30,424 nt of DNA, taken from the NCBI GenBank assembly GCA_023412515.1, contig JAEYNO010000366.1:1-30424 (forward strand), read 5' to 3'. The notes beneath the pieces were generated by a model that was not told where the DNA came from, did no database searches, and was given only the letters and a program-made list of their open reading frames with translations. Origin of the DNA: Actinomycetes bacterium (lineage in GTDB: Bacteria > Actinomycetota > Actinomycetes > Actinomycetales > Cellulomonadaceae). Positions within the stretch are counted from its first letter, which is position 1. Every line of letters starts with the position of its first letter. Shown in pieces: positions 15,819 to 22,533 of the stretch. The position numbers and the translations under genes were made by a program.

Positions 15819-17198
15819 GTGCCGACCATCTGCTGGTTCCGCCGCGACCTGCGGCTGTCCGACCACCCCGCACTGGTCGCGGCCGTCGCGCAGGCGCGTG
15901 CGGCCGACGACGAGGTCGTGGCGCTCTACGTCGTGGACCCCGCGCTGTGGCGGTCGGCGGGCGCGCCGCGGCTCGCGTACCTCGCGGCGTCGCTGCGAGC
16001 GCTCGACGAGGCGACGGGCGGGCGGCTCGTGGTGCGGCACGGCCGCGCGGACCACGTGGTCCCGCAGGTCGCGCGCGAGACGGGAACGACGGCCGTGCAC
16101 GTCAGCGCGGCCACCGAGCCCTACGGCCGGCGGCGCGACGACGCGGTCGAGGCGGCGCTCGGGCCCGAGGTACGGCTCGTGCGCACGGGCTGCCCCTACG
16201 CGGTCGCGCCCGGGCGCCTGAGCACCGGGCAGGGCGGGCCCTACAAGGTGTTCACGCCGTTCCGGAACGCCTGGCTCGACCACGGCTGGCACGAGCCCGC
16301 GCCGCGCCCGCGCGACGTCCCGTGGGCGACGCTGCGCGGCGACGGCGTGCCCGAGGCCCCCACGACCGACGTGCGCCTGCCGCGGGCCGGCGAGCGCGCG
16401 GCGCGCGAGCGGTGGCGCGACTTCGTGCGCGACGACCTCGCGGGGTACGACGTCGACCGCGACCGCCCCGACCTCGACGTGACGTCGTGGATGTCGGTGC
16501 ACCTCAAGCACGGCGAGATCCACCCCCGCACGATCCTCGCGGACCTCGCCGAGGCCGGGCGCGGGGCACGGGGCGCGCTGGCGACGTCGGTCGCGACGTA
16601 CCGGTCGGAGATCGCGTGGCGCGAGTTCCACGCCGACGTGCTGTGGCACTCCCCGTCCGCCGCGCGCCGCTCGCTGCGCGAGGTCGTGCCCGCCGACGCG
16701 TGGGCCACCGGCCCCGACGCCGACGACGCGTTCGCGGCGTGGGCGCAGGGCCGGACCGGCTACCCGCTGGTCGACGCCGGGATGCGCCAGCTGCGCGCGC
16801 TCGGGTGGGTGCACAACCGCGTGCGCATGGTCGTCGCGTCGTTCCTCGTCAAGGACCTGCACGTCGAGTGGCAGCGCGGCGCCGACCACTTCATGGCGTG
16901 GCTCGTCGACGGCGACGTGCCGCAGAACCAGCTCAACTGGCAGTGGGTGGCCGGCACGGGGCGCGACGCGGCACCGTACTTCCGCGTGTTCAACCCCGTG
17001 ACGCAGGGGCTCAAGTTCGACCCGTCGGGCGACTACGTGCGTCGCTGGGTGCCCGAGCTGCGCGACGTTCCGGGCGCGGCCGTGCACGAGCCCTGGAGGC
17101 TCCCCGACGGCGCCCCGGACGGGTACCCCGAGCGGATGGTGGACCACAAGCGCGAGCGGGAGGTCGCGCTCCGGGACCACGCGCGCCGACCCGGGTGA
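15819..17198 (+). CDS. phr: Deoxyribodipyrimidine photolyase (CPD class I type)
   Basis: This 459-residue flavoprotein uses light to split pyrimidine dimers. The N-terminal Rossmann-like domain opens with WFRRDLRLSDHPAL. The C-terminal FAD domain contains GYPLVDAGMRQLRALGW (314-330), HNRVRM, SFLVKDLHVEW, and the strongly conserved NWQWVAGTGRDAAPYFRVFN (373-392) ending in PVTQG. Trp330, Trp374 and Trp376 are in the conserved region that binds the flavin and passes electrons. The length and motifs fit bacterial class I CPD photolyase rather than cryptochrome, though 6-4 activity cannot be excluded by reading alone. The GTG start places the first motif at residue 6 as in the family. No neighbouring repair gene is adjacent; it appears to be monocistronic. 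Confidence 0.94.
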   Translation: MPTICWFRRDLRLSDHPALVAAVAQARAADDEVVALYVVDPALWRSAGAPRLAYLAASLRALDEATGGRLVVRHGRADHVVPQVARETGTTAVHVSAATEPYGRRRDDAVEAALGPEVRLVRTGCPYAVAPGRLSTGQGGPYKVFTPFRNAWLDHGWHEPAPRPRDVPWATLRGDGVPEAPTTDVRLPRAGERAARERWRDFVRDDLAGYDVDRDRPDLDVTSWMSVHLKHGEIHPRTILADLAEAGRGARGALATSVATYRSEIAWREFHADVLWHSPSAARRSLREVVPADAWATGPDADDAFAAWAQGRTGYPLVDAGMRQLRALGWVHNRVRMVVASFLVKDLHVEWQRGADHFMAWLVDGDVPQNQLNWQWVAGTGRDAAPYFRVFNPVTQGLKFDPSGDYVRRWVPELRDVPGAAVHEPWRLPDGAPDGYPERMVDHKREREVALRDHARRPG

Positions 17199-17206
17199 GC
17201 CTCGCG

Positions 17207-17235
17207 CGGTGACCGGGCCGCGGTCCCGGTCACCG
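17207..17235. terminator. 11-bp perfect hairpin between convergent genes
   Basis: The arms 17207-17217 and 17225-17235 (core GGTGACCGGG) are perfectly complementary with a 7-nt loop. The element lies in the 63-bp gap between the photolyase and dehydrogenase stop codons. It is a plausible bidirectional terminator without T-tracts. Confidence 0.55.
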
Positions 17236-17261
17236 AGCGGCCCCCCGCGGCCGCCGCGTCG

Positions 17262-18215
17262 TCAGGAGCGCGCGACCTCGTTCACCGCGGGCTCCCCCGC
17301 GAGCAGCGCCTCGAGCTGACGGCGCACGAGGGCGGCCACGCGCGGGAACGTCGCGTCGGTGTTGCCGCCCTGGTGCGCGGTCACGATCAGGTTCGGCGCG
17401 TGCCACAACGGGTGGTCGGGCGGCAGCGGCTCGGGGTCGGTGACGTCGAGCGCGGCGCGCAGCCGGCCCGCGGTGAGCTCGGCGAGCAGCGCGGCGGTGT
17501 CGACGACCTTGCCGCGCGCGACGTTGACGACCACCGCACCGTCCTTCATGAGCGCGAGCGCCGCGGCGTCGAGCAGGTGGTACGACGTGCGCGACAGCGG
17601 GATCGCGAGCACCACGACGTCCGCGCCGGGCAGCAGGTCGGGCAGCTCGTCGACGCCGTGCACGTGCCCGTCGGCGTCGTCGCGCGCGGTCGAGGCGACG
17701 CGCACGAGGTCGACCTCGAAGGGTCGGAACCGCGCGACGATCGCGCGCCCCACCGACCCCTGCCCGACGACCAGCACCCGCCGGTCCGCGAGCGACGGAC
17801 CGAAGGGGTTGTCCCACCGCCCGTGCGCCATCGCGCGCACGGCGCGCGGCAGGTCGCGCTGCACCGCGAGCGTGAGGCCCACGGCCAGCTCGGCCGTGCC
17901 CGCGTCGTGCACGCCGCGCCCGTTGCACAGCACGACGCCCGGCGGCAGGTGCGGCAACGCGTGCTCGTACCCCGCGCTGGGCAGCTGCACGTACCGCAGG
18001 CGCGGCAGGTCGCGCAGCACGTCGAACCCGCCGGGCCGCACGAAGTAGTGCGGGATGACGACGAGGTCGACGGCGGCGGCCGTCGCCGGGTCGAGCGGGG
18101 CCGTCAGGTCCCAGCGGACCAGTCGCAGACGGTCCGCGTGCGCGGCGGCGAGGTCCGCGAGCCGCGCGAGCAGGTCGTCGTCCGGCACGGTCGCCGTCAG
18201 CACGCGGTCAGCCAC
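17262..18215 (-). CDS. D-isomer-specific 2-hydroxyacid dehydrogenase family protein
   Basis: This 317-residue NAD(P)-dependent oxidoreductase has the dinucleotide-binding motif GQGSVG at 151-156 in the central Rossmann domain. The catalytic trio is recognisable as Arg234 (NVARGKVVD), Glu262 (DVTDPEPLPPDHPLW) and His281 (TAHQGGN). The substrate-binding halves flank it (about 1-105 and 285-317). Family members reduce 2-keto acids such as glyoxylate, hydroxypyruvate or phenylpyruvate; the substrate here is not determinable. I chose the GTG at 18215, which overlaps the upstream acetyltransferase stop by 8 nt, because the family's N-terminal strand follows directly. The frame stays open upstream only as a shadow of that gene. 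Confidence 0.88.
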   Translation of the reverse strand: MADRVLTATVPDDDLLARLADLAAAHADRLRLVRWDLTAPLDPATAAAVDLVVIPHYFVRPGGFDVLRDLPRLRYVQLPSAGYEHALPHLPPGVVLCNGRGVHDAGTAELAVGLTLAVQRDLPRAVRAMAHGRWDNPFGPSLADRRVLVVGQGSVGRAIVARFRPFEVDLVRVASTARDDADGHVHGVDELPDLLPGADVVVLAIPLSRTSYHLLDAAALALMKDGAVVVNVARGKVVDTAALLAELTAGRLRAALDVTDPEPLPPDHPLWHAPNLIVTAHQGGNTDATFPRVAALVRRQLEALLAGEPAVNEVARS

Positions 18216-18756
18216 CGATGCGCCCGGCGCGGTACTCGTCCTCGAGCATCGACATGACCACCGCGTCGCACCAGCCCTCGCCGTCGCGGTACGCGTCGCG
18301 GCGGCGCCCCTCGACCCGGAAGCCGATGTTCTCGTACAGCGACACCGCGCGCGTGTTGATGCTGAGCGCCTCGAGCTCGACGCGGTGCAGCCCGAGGCCC
18401 TCGAACGCGAACTCCAGCACGAGCTCGATGGCCTCGGTGCCGTACCCGCGGCCACGGTACGCCGGGCGCATCGACAGCCGCAGGCTCGCGCAGCGCACGT
18501 CCTCGTCGACGTCCGAGAGCACGATCTCGCCCCGGAACTCGTCGTCGCCGTCGACGGTGACCGCGAAGTCGTACCGCCCCTGCGCGGCCTCGCGGCTCGC
18601 GCACCACGCGTCGACCTCGGAGCGCGCGAACGTGCGGGTGGTGCCCGTGAGCCGGTTGCCCTCGGCGTCGTCGAGCATGTCCCACATCGCGTCGGCGTCG
18701 TCGCCGCGCACGGGGCGCAGCACGATCATCTCGCCCTGGAGCGTCGGCTTCTGCAT
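18208..18756 (-). CDS. GNAT acetyltransferase, RimJ/RimL type
   Basis: This 182-residue protein starts with LQGEMIVLRPVRGDDADAMW, the usual N-terminus of RimJ/RimL-like N-acetyltransferases. It carries the acetyl-CoA loop RPAYRGRGYGTEAI, followed by LHRVELEALSINTRAVSLYE and NIGFRVEGRRRDAY, as in the family. Such enzymes acetylate protein N-termini, small amines or antibiotics; the substrate is unknown. The start has GGGAGG just upstream. Its stop overlaps the dehydrogenase start by 8 nt, so the two are probably co-translated. Confidence 0.9.
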   Translation of the reverse strand: MQKPTLQGEMIVLRPVRGDDADAMWDMLDDAEGNRLTGTTRTFARSEVDAWCASREAAQGRYDFAVTVDGDDEFRGEIVLSDVDEDVRCASLRLSMRPAYRGRGYGTEAIELVLEFAFEGLGLHRVELEALSINTRAVSLYENIGFRVEGRRRDAYRDGEGWCDAVVMSMLEDEYRAGRIGG

Positions 18757-18806
18757 GGCACCTCCCGTCGCCGCCCGGTCACGGTGGCCGGGCGCTGCAC
18801 GCACGT

Positions 18807-18874
18807 GCCCCTCGGCGTGCGTCGGATCGTACGAGCCTCGTGTGACCGAGGTGTTGCGACCCACGCCGAGGGGC
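18807..18874. repeat. 13-bp perfect inverted repeat with 42-nt spacer downstream of gatB
   Basis: GCCCCTCGGCGTG at 18807-18819 is the exact reverse complement of 18862-18874. The distal arm begins 7 nt after the gatB stop. The spacer contains smaller stems (for example CCTCG and CGAGG, about 18836-18851). It may be a compound terminator of the gat operon or a control element in front of the acetyltransferase gene. Confidence 0.45.
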
Positions 18875-18881
18875 GTGCGGC

Positions 18882-20390
18882 TCAGCCCTGCACGCGCTCC
18901 AGCACGAGCTCGCGGACGCGGCCGGCGTCGGCCTGCCCGCGGGTCGCCTTCATGACCGCGCCGATGATCGCGCCGACCGGCCCGAGGTTGCCCGAGCGGA
19001 TCTTCTCGGCGATGTCGGGCTGGGCCGCGAGCGCCGCGTCGATCGCCTCGAGCAGCGGGCCGTCGTCCGACACGACCTCGAGGCCGCGCGCGACGACGAC
19101 CTGCTCGGGGTCGCCCTCACCGGCCAGCACGCCCTCGAGCACCTGGCGCGCGAGCTTGTCGTTGATGCGGCCGGAGTCGACGAGCTGCTGCAGCGCGCCG
19201 ATCTGCGCGGGCGTGATCGGCAGGTCCGCGAGCTCGACCTCCTGCTGCTTCGCGGTGCGGGCGAGCTCGCCCATCCACCACTTGCGCGCCGCGGCCGGGC
19301 TCGCGCCCGCCGCGACGGTCGCCTCGATCAGCTCGACCGCGCCCGCGTTGACGACGTCGCGCATCTCGGCGTCGGCGTAGCCCCACTCGCCCTGCAGCCG
19401 GCGGCGGCGCGCCTGCGGCAGCTCGGGCAGCGCGGCGCGGATCTCCTCGACCCACGCACGGTCGGGCACGACCGGCACGAGGTCGGGCTCGGGGAAGTAG
19501 CGGTAGTCCTCGGCGTCGGACTTCACGCGCCCGGCCGTCGTGATGCCGGTGTCCTCGTGCCAGTGCCGCGTCTCCTGCACGATCGACCCGCCCGCGTCGA
19601 GCACGGCCGCCTGGCGGCCGATCTCGTAGCGGACCGCACGCTCGACCGAGCGGAACGAGTTGACGTTCTTGGTCTCGGTGCGGGTCCCGAGCGGGGACTG
19701 CGGGGTCGCGCGCAGCGACACGTTGACGTCGGCACGCACGTTGCCGCGCTCCATGCGGGCCTCGGACACGCCAAGGGCCCGGAACAGGTCGCGCAGCGTC
19801 TGGACGTAGGCGCGCGCGACCTCGGGGGCCCGCTCGCCCGCACCCGTGATGGGCCGCGTGACGATCTCCACGAGGGGCACGCCCGCGCGGTTGTAGTCGA
19901 CCAGCGAGTACTCGGCGCCGTGGATGCGCCCGGTGGCGCCGCCGACGTGCGTGTTCTTGCCGGCGTCCTCCTCCATGTGCGCGCGCTCGATCTCGACGCG
20001 GAACGTCGTGCCGTCCTCGAGCTCGACGTCGACGTACCCGTCGTGCGCGATCGGCTCGTCGTACTGGGACGTCTGGAAGTTCTTCGGCACGTCCGGGTAG
20101 AAGTAGTTCTTCCGCGCGAACCGGCACGACTGCGCGATCTCGCAGTTGAGCGCCAGGCCGATGCGGATCGCGTACTCCACCGCGGTGCCGTTGACCGCGG
20201 GCAGCGCGCCCGGCAGGCCCAGGCTCACGGGCGTGATCTGCGTGTTCGGCTCCTCGCCGAACGTCTGCTCGGCGCCGTCGAACATCTTGGTGCGGGTACC
20301 GAGCTCGACGTGCACCTCGATGCCGATGACCGGGTCGAACCGGGCCACCGCGTCGTCGTAGTCGACCAGGTCGACGTTCGTCGTCGTCAT
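18882..20390 (-). CDS. gatB: Asp-tRNA(Asn)/Glu-tRNA(Gln) amidotransferase subunit B
   Basis: This 502-residue protein opens with PVIGIEVHVELGTRTKMFDG, the GatB signature, and continues with the catalytic cradle that activates the tRNA-bound Asp or Glu with ATP. The GatB/YqeY tRNA-binding tail (about 350-502) ends in VMKATRGQADAGRVRELV. With GatA and GatC it converts misacylated Asp-tRNA(Asn) or Glu-tRNA(Gln) to the amide form. The start ATG shares one base with the gatA stop (TGATG), so the genes are translationally coupled. Length is typical of the family. Confidence 0.97.
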   Translation of the reverse strand: MTTTNVDLVDYDDAVARFDPVIGIEVHVELGTRTKMFDGAEQTFGEEPNTQITPVSLGLPGALPAVNGTAVEYAIRIGLALNCEIAQSCRFARKNYFYPDVPKNFQTSQYDEPIAHDGYVDVELEDGTTFRVEIERAHMEEDAGKNTHVGGATGRIHGAEYSLVDYNRAGVPLVEIVTRPITGAGERAPEVARAYVQTLRDLFRALGVSEARMERGNVRADVNVSLRATPQSPLGTRTETKNVNSFRSVERAVRYEIGRQAAVLDAGGSIVQETRHWHEDTGITTAGRVKSDAEDYRYFPEPDLVPVVPDRAWVEEIRAALPELPQARRRRLQGEWGYADAEMRDVVNAGAVELIEATVAAGASPAAARKWWMGELARTAKQQEVELADLPITPAQIGALQQLVDSGRINDKLARQVLEGVLAGEGDPEQVVVARGLEVVSDDGPLLEAIDAALAAQPDIAEKIRSGNLGPVGAIIGAVMKATRGQADAGRVRELVLERVQG

Positions 20391-21907
20391 CAGGCTGCCC
20401 CTCCGGCCAGCTCGGGGGCACGGCCCAGCAACGGGCCCTCCCAGCTCGTCTCCAGCAGCTGCTCGAGCGCGGCGCCCACGCGGTACAGGCGGGCGTCCTC
20501 GCGGGCGGGCGCCAGGATCTGGAACCCGACCGGCAGCCCGTCGTCCGACAGGCCGTTCGGCAGCGACATGCCCGGCACGCCCGCGAGGTTCGCGGGGATC
20601 GTCGCGACGTCGTTGAGGTACATCGCGAGCGGGTCGTCGAGCTTCTCGCCCAGCTTGAACGCCGTGGTCGGCGCGGTCGGCGAGACCAGCACGTCGGCCT
20701 GCTCGAACGCGGCGGCGAAGTCGCGCTGGATGAGCGTGCGGACCTTCTGCGCCGAGCCGTAGTAGGCGTCGTAGTAGCCCGCGCTCAGCGCGTACGTGCC
20801 GAGGATGATGCGGCGCTTGACCTCGTCGCCGAAGCCCTGGCCGCGGGTCGCTGCCATGACGCGCTCGGCGGTCACGGGGCCCTCGGTCGGCTCGACGCGC
20901 AGGCCGAAGCGCATGCCGTCGAACTTCGCGAGGTTGCTCGACGCCTCGGCGGGCAGGATCAGGTAGTACGCGGCGAGCGCGTACGTGAAGTGCGGGCAGG
21001 AGACCTCGACGACCTCGGCGCCCGCCGAGCGCAGCGCGTCGAGGGACTCCTCGAACCGTGCGAGGACGCCGGGCTGGTAGCCCTCGCCCTGCAGCTCGCG
21101 CACGACGCCGACCCGCAGGCCGCGCAGGTCGCCCGACGCGCCCTCGCGGGCCGCCGCGACGTAGCCCGTCGCCGGGTCGGGCAGCGACGTCGAGTCGCGC
21201 GGGTCGTGCCCGCCGATGAGCTCGTGCAGCAGCGCCGCGTCGAGCACGGTGCGCGTGCACGGCCCGGCCTGGTCGAGGCTGCTGGCCAGCGCGATCAGCC
21301 CGTACCGCGACACGCTGCCGTACGTCGGCTTGACGCCGACCGTGCCGGTGACGGCCGCGGGCTGCCGGATCGAGCCGCCCGTGTCGGTGCCGATCGCGAG
21401 CGGCGCCTCGTACGCGGCGACGGCCGCGGCGGACCCGCCGCCGGAGCCGCCGGGGATCCGCTCGAGGTCCCACGGGTTGTGCGTGTTGCCGTACGCGGAG
21501 TGCTCGGTCGACGACCCCATGGCGAACTCGTCCATGTTGGTCTTGCCCAGGACCGGCAGGCCGGCGGCCTTGATGCGCTCGACGAGCGTCGCGTCGTAGG
21601 GCGGCACCCAGCCCTCGAGGATGCGCGAGCCGGCCGTGGTCGGCAGGCCGCGGGTCACGACGACGTCCTTGACGGCGATCGGGATGCCCGCGAGCGCGTG
21701 CAGCTCGTCGCCCGCGGCGCGCCGCGCGTCGACGTCGGCGGCGGTCGCCAGGGCCTCGTCAGCCGCGACGTGCAGGTAGGCGTGGACGGCGGGCTCGACG
21801 GCCGCGATCCGGTCGAGGTGCGCCTGCGTCGCCTCGACGCTGGTCACCTCGCGCGCGGTCAGGCGGTCGGCCAGCTCGGCGGCGGTCAGCCGGGTCAGGT
21901 CGGTCAC
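20390..21907 (-). CDS. gatA: Asp-tRNA(Asn)/Glu-tRNA(Gln) amidotransferase subunit A
   Basis: This 505-residue amidase generates ammonia from glutamine for the GatB active site. The amidase-signature catalytic triad is visible as Lys80 (IAVKDVV), Ser155 (PGGSGGGSAAA) and Ser179 (GTDTGGSIRQPAA). The GTG start is placed by GGAGGAG four to five bases upstream and by overlap with the gatC end (gatC stop at 21909). The order is C-A-B, as in many actinobacteria. Confidence 0.97.
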   Translation of the reverse strand: MTDLTRLTAAELADRLTAREVTSVEATQAHLDRIAAVEPAVHAYLHVAADEALATAADVDARRAAGDELHALAGIPIAVKDVVVTRGLPTTAGSRILEGWVPPYDATLVERIKAAGLPVLGKTNMDEFAMGSSTEHSAYGNTHNPWDLERIPGGSGGGSAAAVAAYEAPLAIGTDTGGSIRQPAAVTGTVGVKPTYGSVSRYGLIALASSLDQAGPCTRTVLDAALLHELIGGHDPRDSTSLPDPATGYVAAAREGASGDLRGLRVGVVRELQGEGYQPGVLARFEESLDALRSAGAEVVEVSCPHFTYALAAYYLILPAEASSNLAKFDGMRFGLRVEPTEGPVTAERVMAATRGQGFGDEVKRRIILGTYALSAGYYDAYYGSAQKVRTLIQRDFAAAFEQADVLVSPTAPTTAFKLGEKLDDPLAMYLNDVATIPANLAGVPGMSLPNGLSDDGLPVGFQILAPAREDARLYRVGAALEQLLETSWEGPLLGRAPELAGGAA

Positions 21908-21908
21908 G

Positions 21909-22205
21909 TCACTCCTCCCCGAGGATCTGCGGGACGAGGAACTTGCCGTCCTGCGCGGCGGGCGCCTGCGCGAGCACCTCGTCGCGGTCGAGCGGCGCGA
22001 CCGGCTCGTCGGCACGGAACACGTTGGACAGCGGCAGCGGGTGGCTCGTGGCCGGCACGTCCGGGGTGGCGACCTCGGACACACGGGCGACGGACTCGAC
22101 GATGACGTCGAGCTCGCCCGCCAGCCGGTCGGTCTCGGCCGGTGTCAGGTCGATCCGGGCGAGCGCGGCGACGCGCGCGACCTCGTCGCGGGAGAGGGTG
22201 GACAT
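21909..22205 (-). CDS. gatC: Asp-tRNA(Asn)/Glu-tRNA(Gln) amidotransferase subunit C
   Basis: This 98-residue small subunit wraps around GatA and GatB to stabilise them. The N-terminus, LSRDEVARVAALARIDLTPAE, is characteristic, followed by VIVESVARVSEVATPDVPAT. The C-terminal DGKFLVPQILGEE is also typical. The ATG is preceded by TAGACT ending 7 nt upstream and by no ribosome site, so the gat operon is probably transcribed as a leaderless message. It is divergent from the GH10 xylanase gene. Confidence 0.96.
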   Translation of the reverse strand: MSTLSRDEVARVAALARIDLTPAETDRLAGELDVIVESVARVSEVATPDVPATSHPLPLSNVFRADEPVAPLDRDEVLAQAPAAQDGKFLVPQILGEE

Positions 22206-22212
22206 GGCCTGG

Positions 22213-22218
22213 AGTCTA
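22213..22218 (-). promoter_or_regulatory. Predicted -10 box for leaderless gatCAB operon
   Basis: TAGACT on the minus strand fits TAnnnT and lies 7 nt from the gatC ATG. No Shine-Dalgarno sequence is present between them. Confidence 0.4.
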
Positions 22219-22390
22219 GACGTCGTGGGTCCCCCGGCCGCAGGCCGCCGCGCGTCCCGGTGCGCGGACCTGGGCGTCGACCTCGGAGCGATCTCGATCG
22301 TCGAGCGGCCGGGAGCACGCAGACGTGTCATGTCGCCTGTGACGGTTCATACCCCCGCAAACCGGGCGCGCGCATGCCCCGAAAGGGTCA

Positions 22391-22420
22391 TTGTCGCTGG
22401 TCAACGCGCCTCGATAACGT
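22391..22420 (+). promoter_or_regulatory. Candidate promoter of the GH10 xylanase gene
   Basis: TTGTCG (22391-22396) and TAACGT (22415-22420) are separated by 18 bp and fit -35 and -10 elements. The -10 lies inside the first LacI-type operator, so bound repressor would block polymerase directly. Confidence 0.45.
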
Positions 22421-22438
22421 TCTCGATAACGTTCCCCA
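22411..22438. promoter_or_regulatory. Tandem LacI-type operators at the GH10 promoter
   Basis: The 12-mer TCGATAACGTTC occurs twice in exact tandem, at 22411-22422 and 22423-22434. Reading across the junction, TCGATAACGTTCTCGA (22411-22426) is a 16-bp palindrome with a single mismatched pair, centred on CG as in LacI-family sites. The TCGATAACG core also occurs at 13072, next to the LacI-family gene and the sugar transporter operon. Confidence 0.65.
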
Positions 22439-22487
22439 CAGATCCCGGGCGCATCGGCGCGCCCGCCGGGGTGAGGAGCGGCACGTC

Positions 22488-22513
22488 CCGACGCGGCACC
22501 GCAGCCGCGTCGG
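22488..22513 (+). promoter_or_regulatory. Hairpin in the GH10 mRNA leader
   Basis: CCGACGCGGC (22488-22497) and GCCGCGTCGG (22504-22513) form a perfect 10-bp stem with a 6-nt loop. It ends 9 nt before the ribosome site of the xylanase gene and could protect the 5' end or tune translation. Confidence 0.4.
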
Positions 22514-22533
22514 CATGCACGCGAAGGAGCGAC

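Larger units (their letters stand above)
22206..22533. other. 328-bp divergent intergenic region between gatC and GH10 xylanase
   Basis: No gene is seen here. The left end carries the gatC -10 box. The middle (about 22220-22380) shows nothing recognisable. The right part holds the xylanase promoter with two TCGATAACG operator copies, then a ~100-nt leader containing a hairpin and the ribosome site GAAGGAG at 22523-22529. Confidence 0.6.

Noticed and set aside
20391..21473. A fused GatA/GatB reading frame extending upstream of gatB
   Set aside because: The upstream part is an out-of-frame shadow of gatA. The gatB ATG with the TGATG overlap is the proper start.
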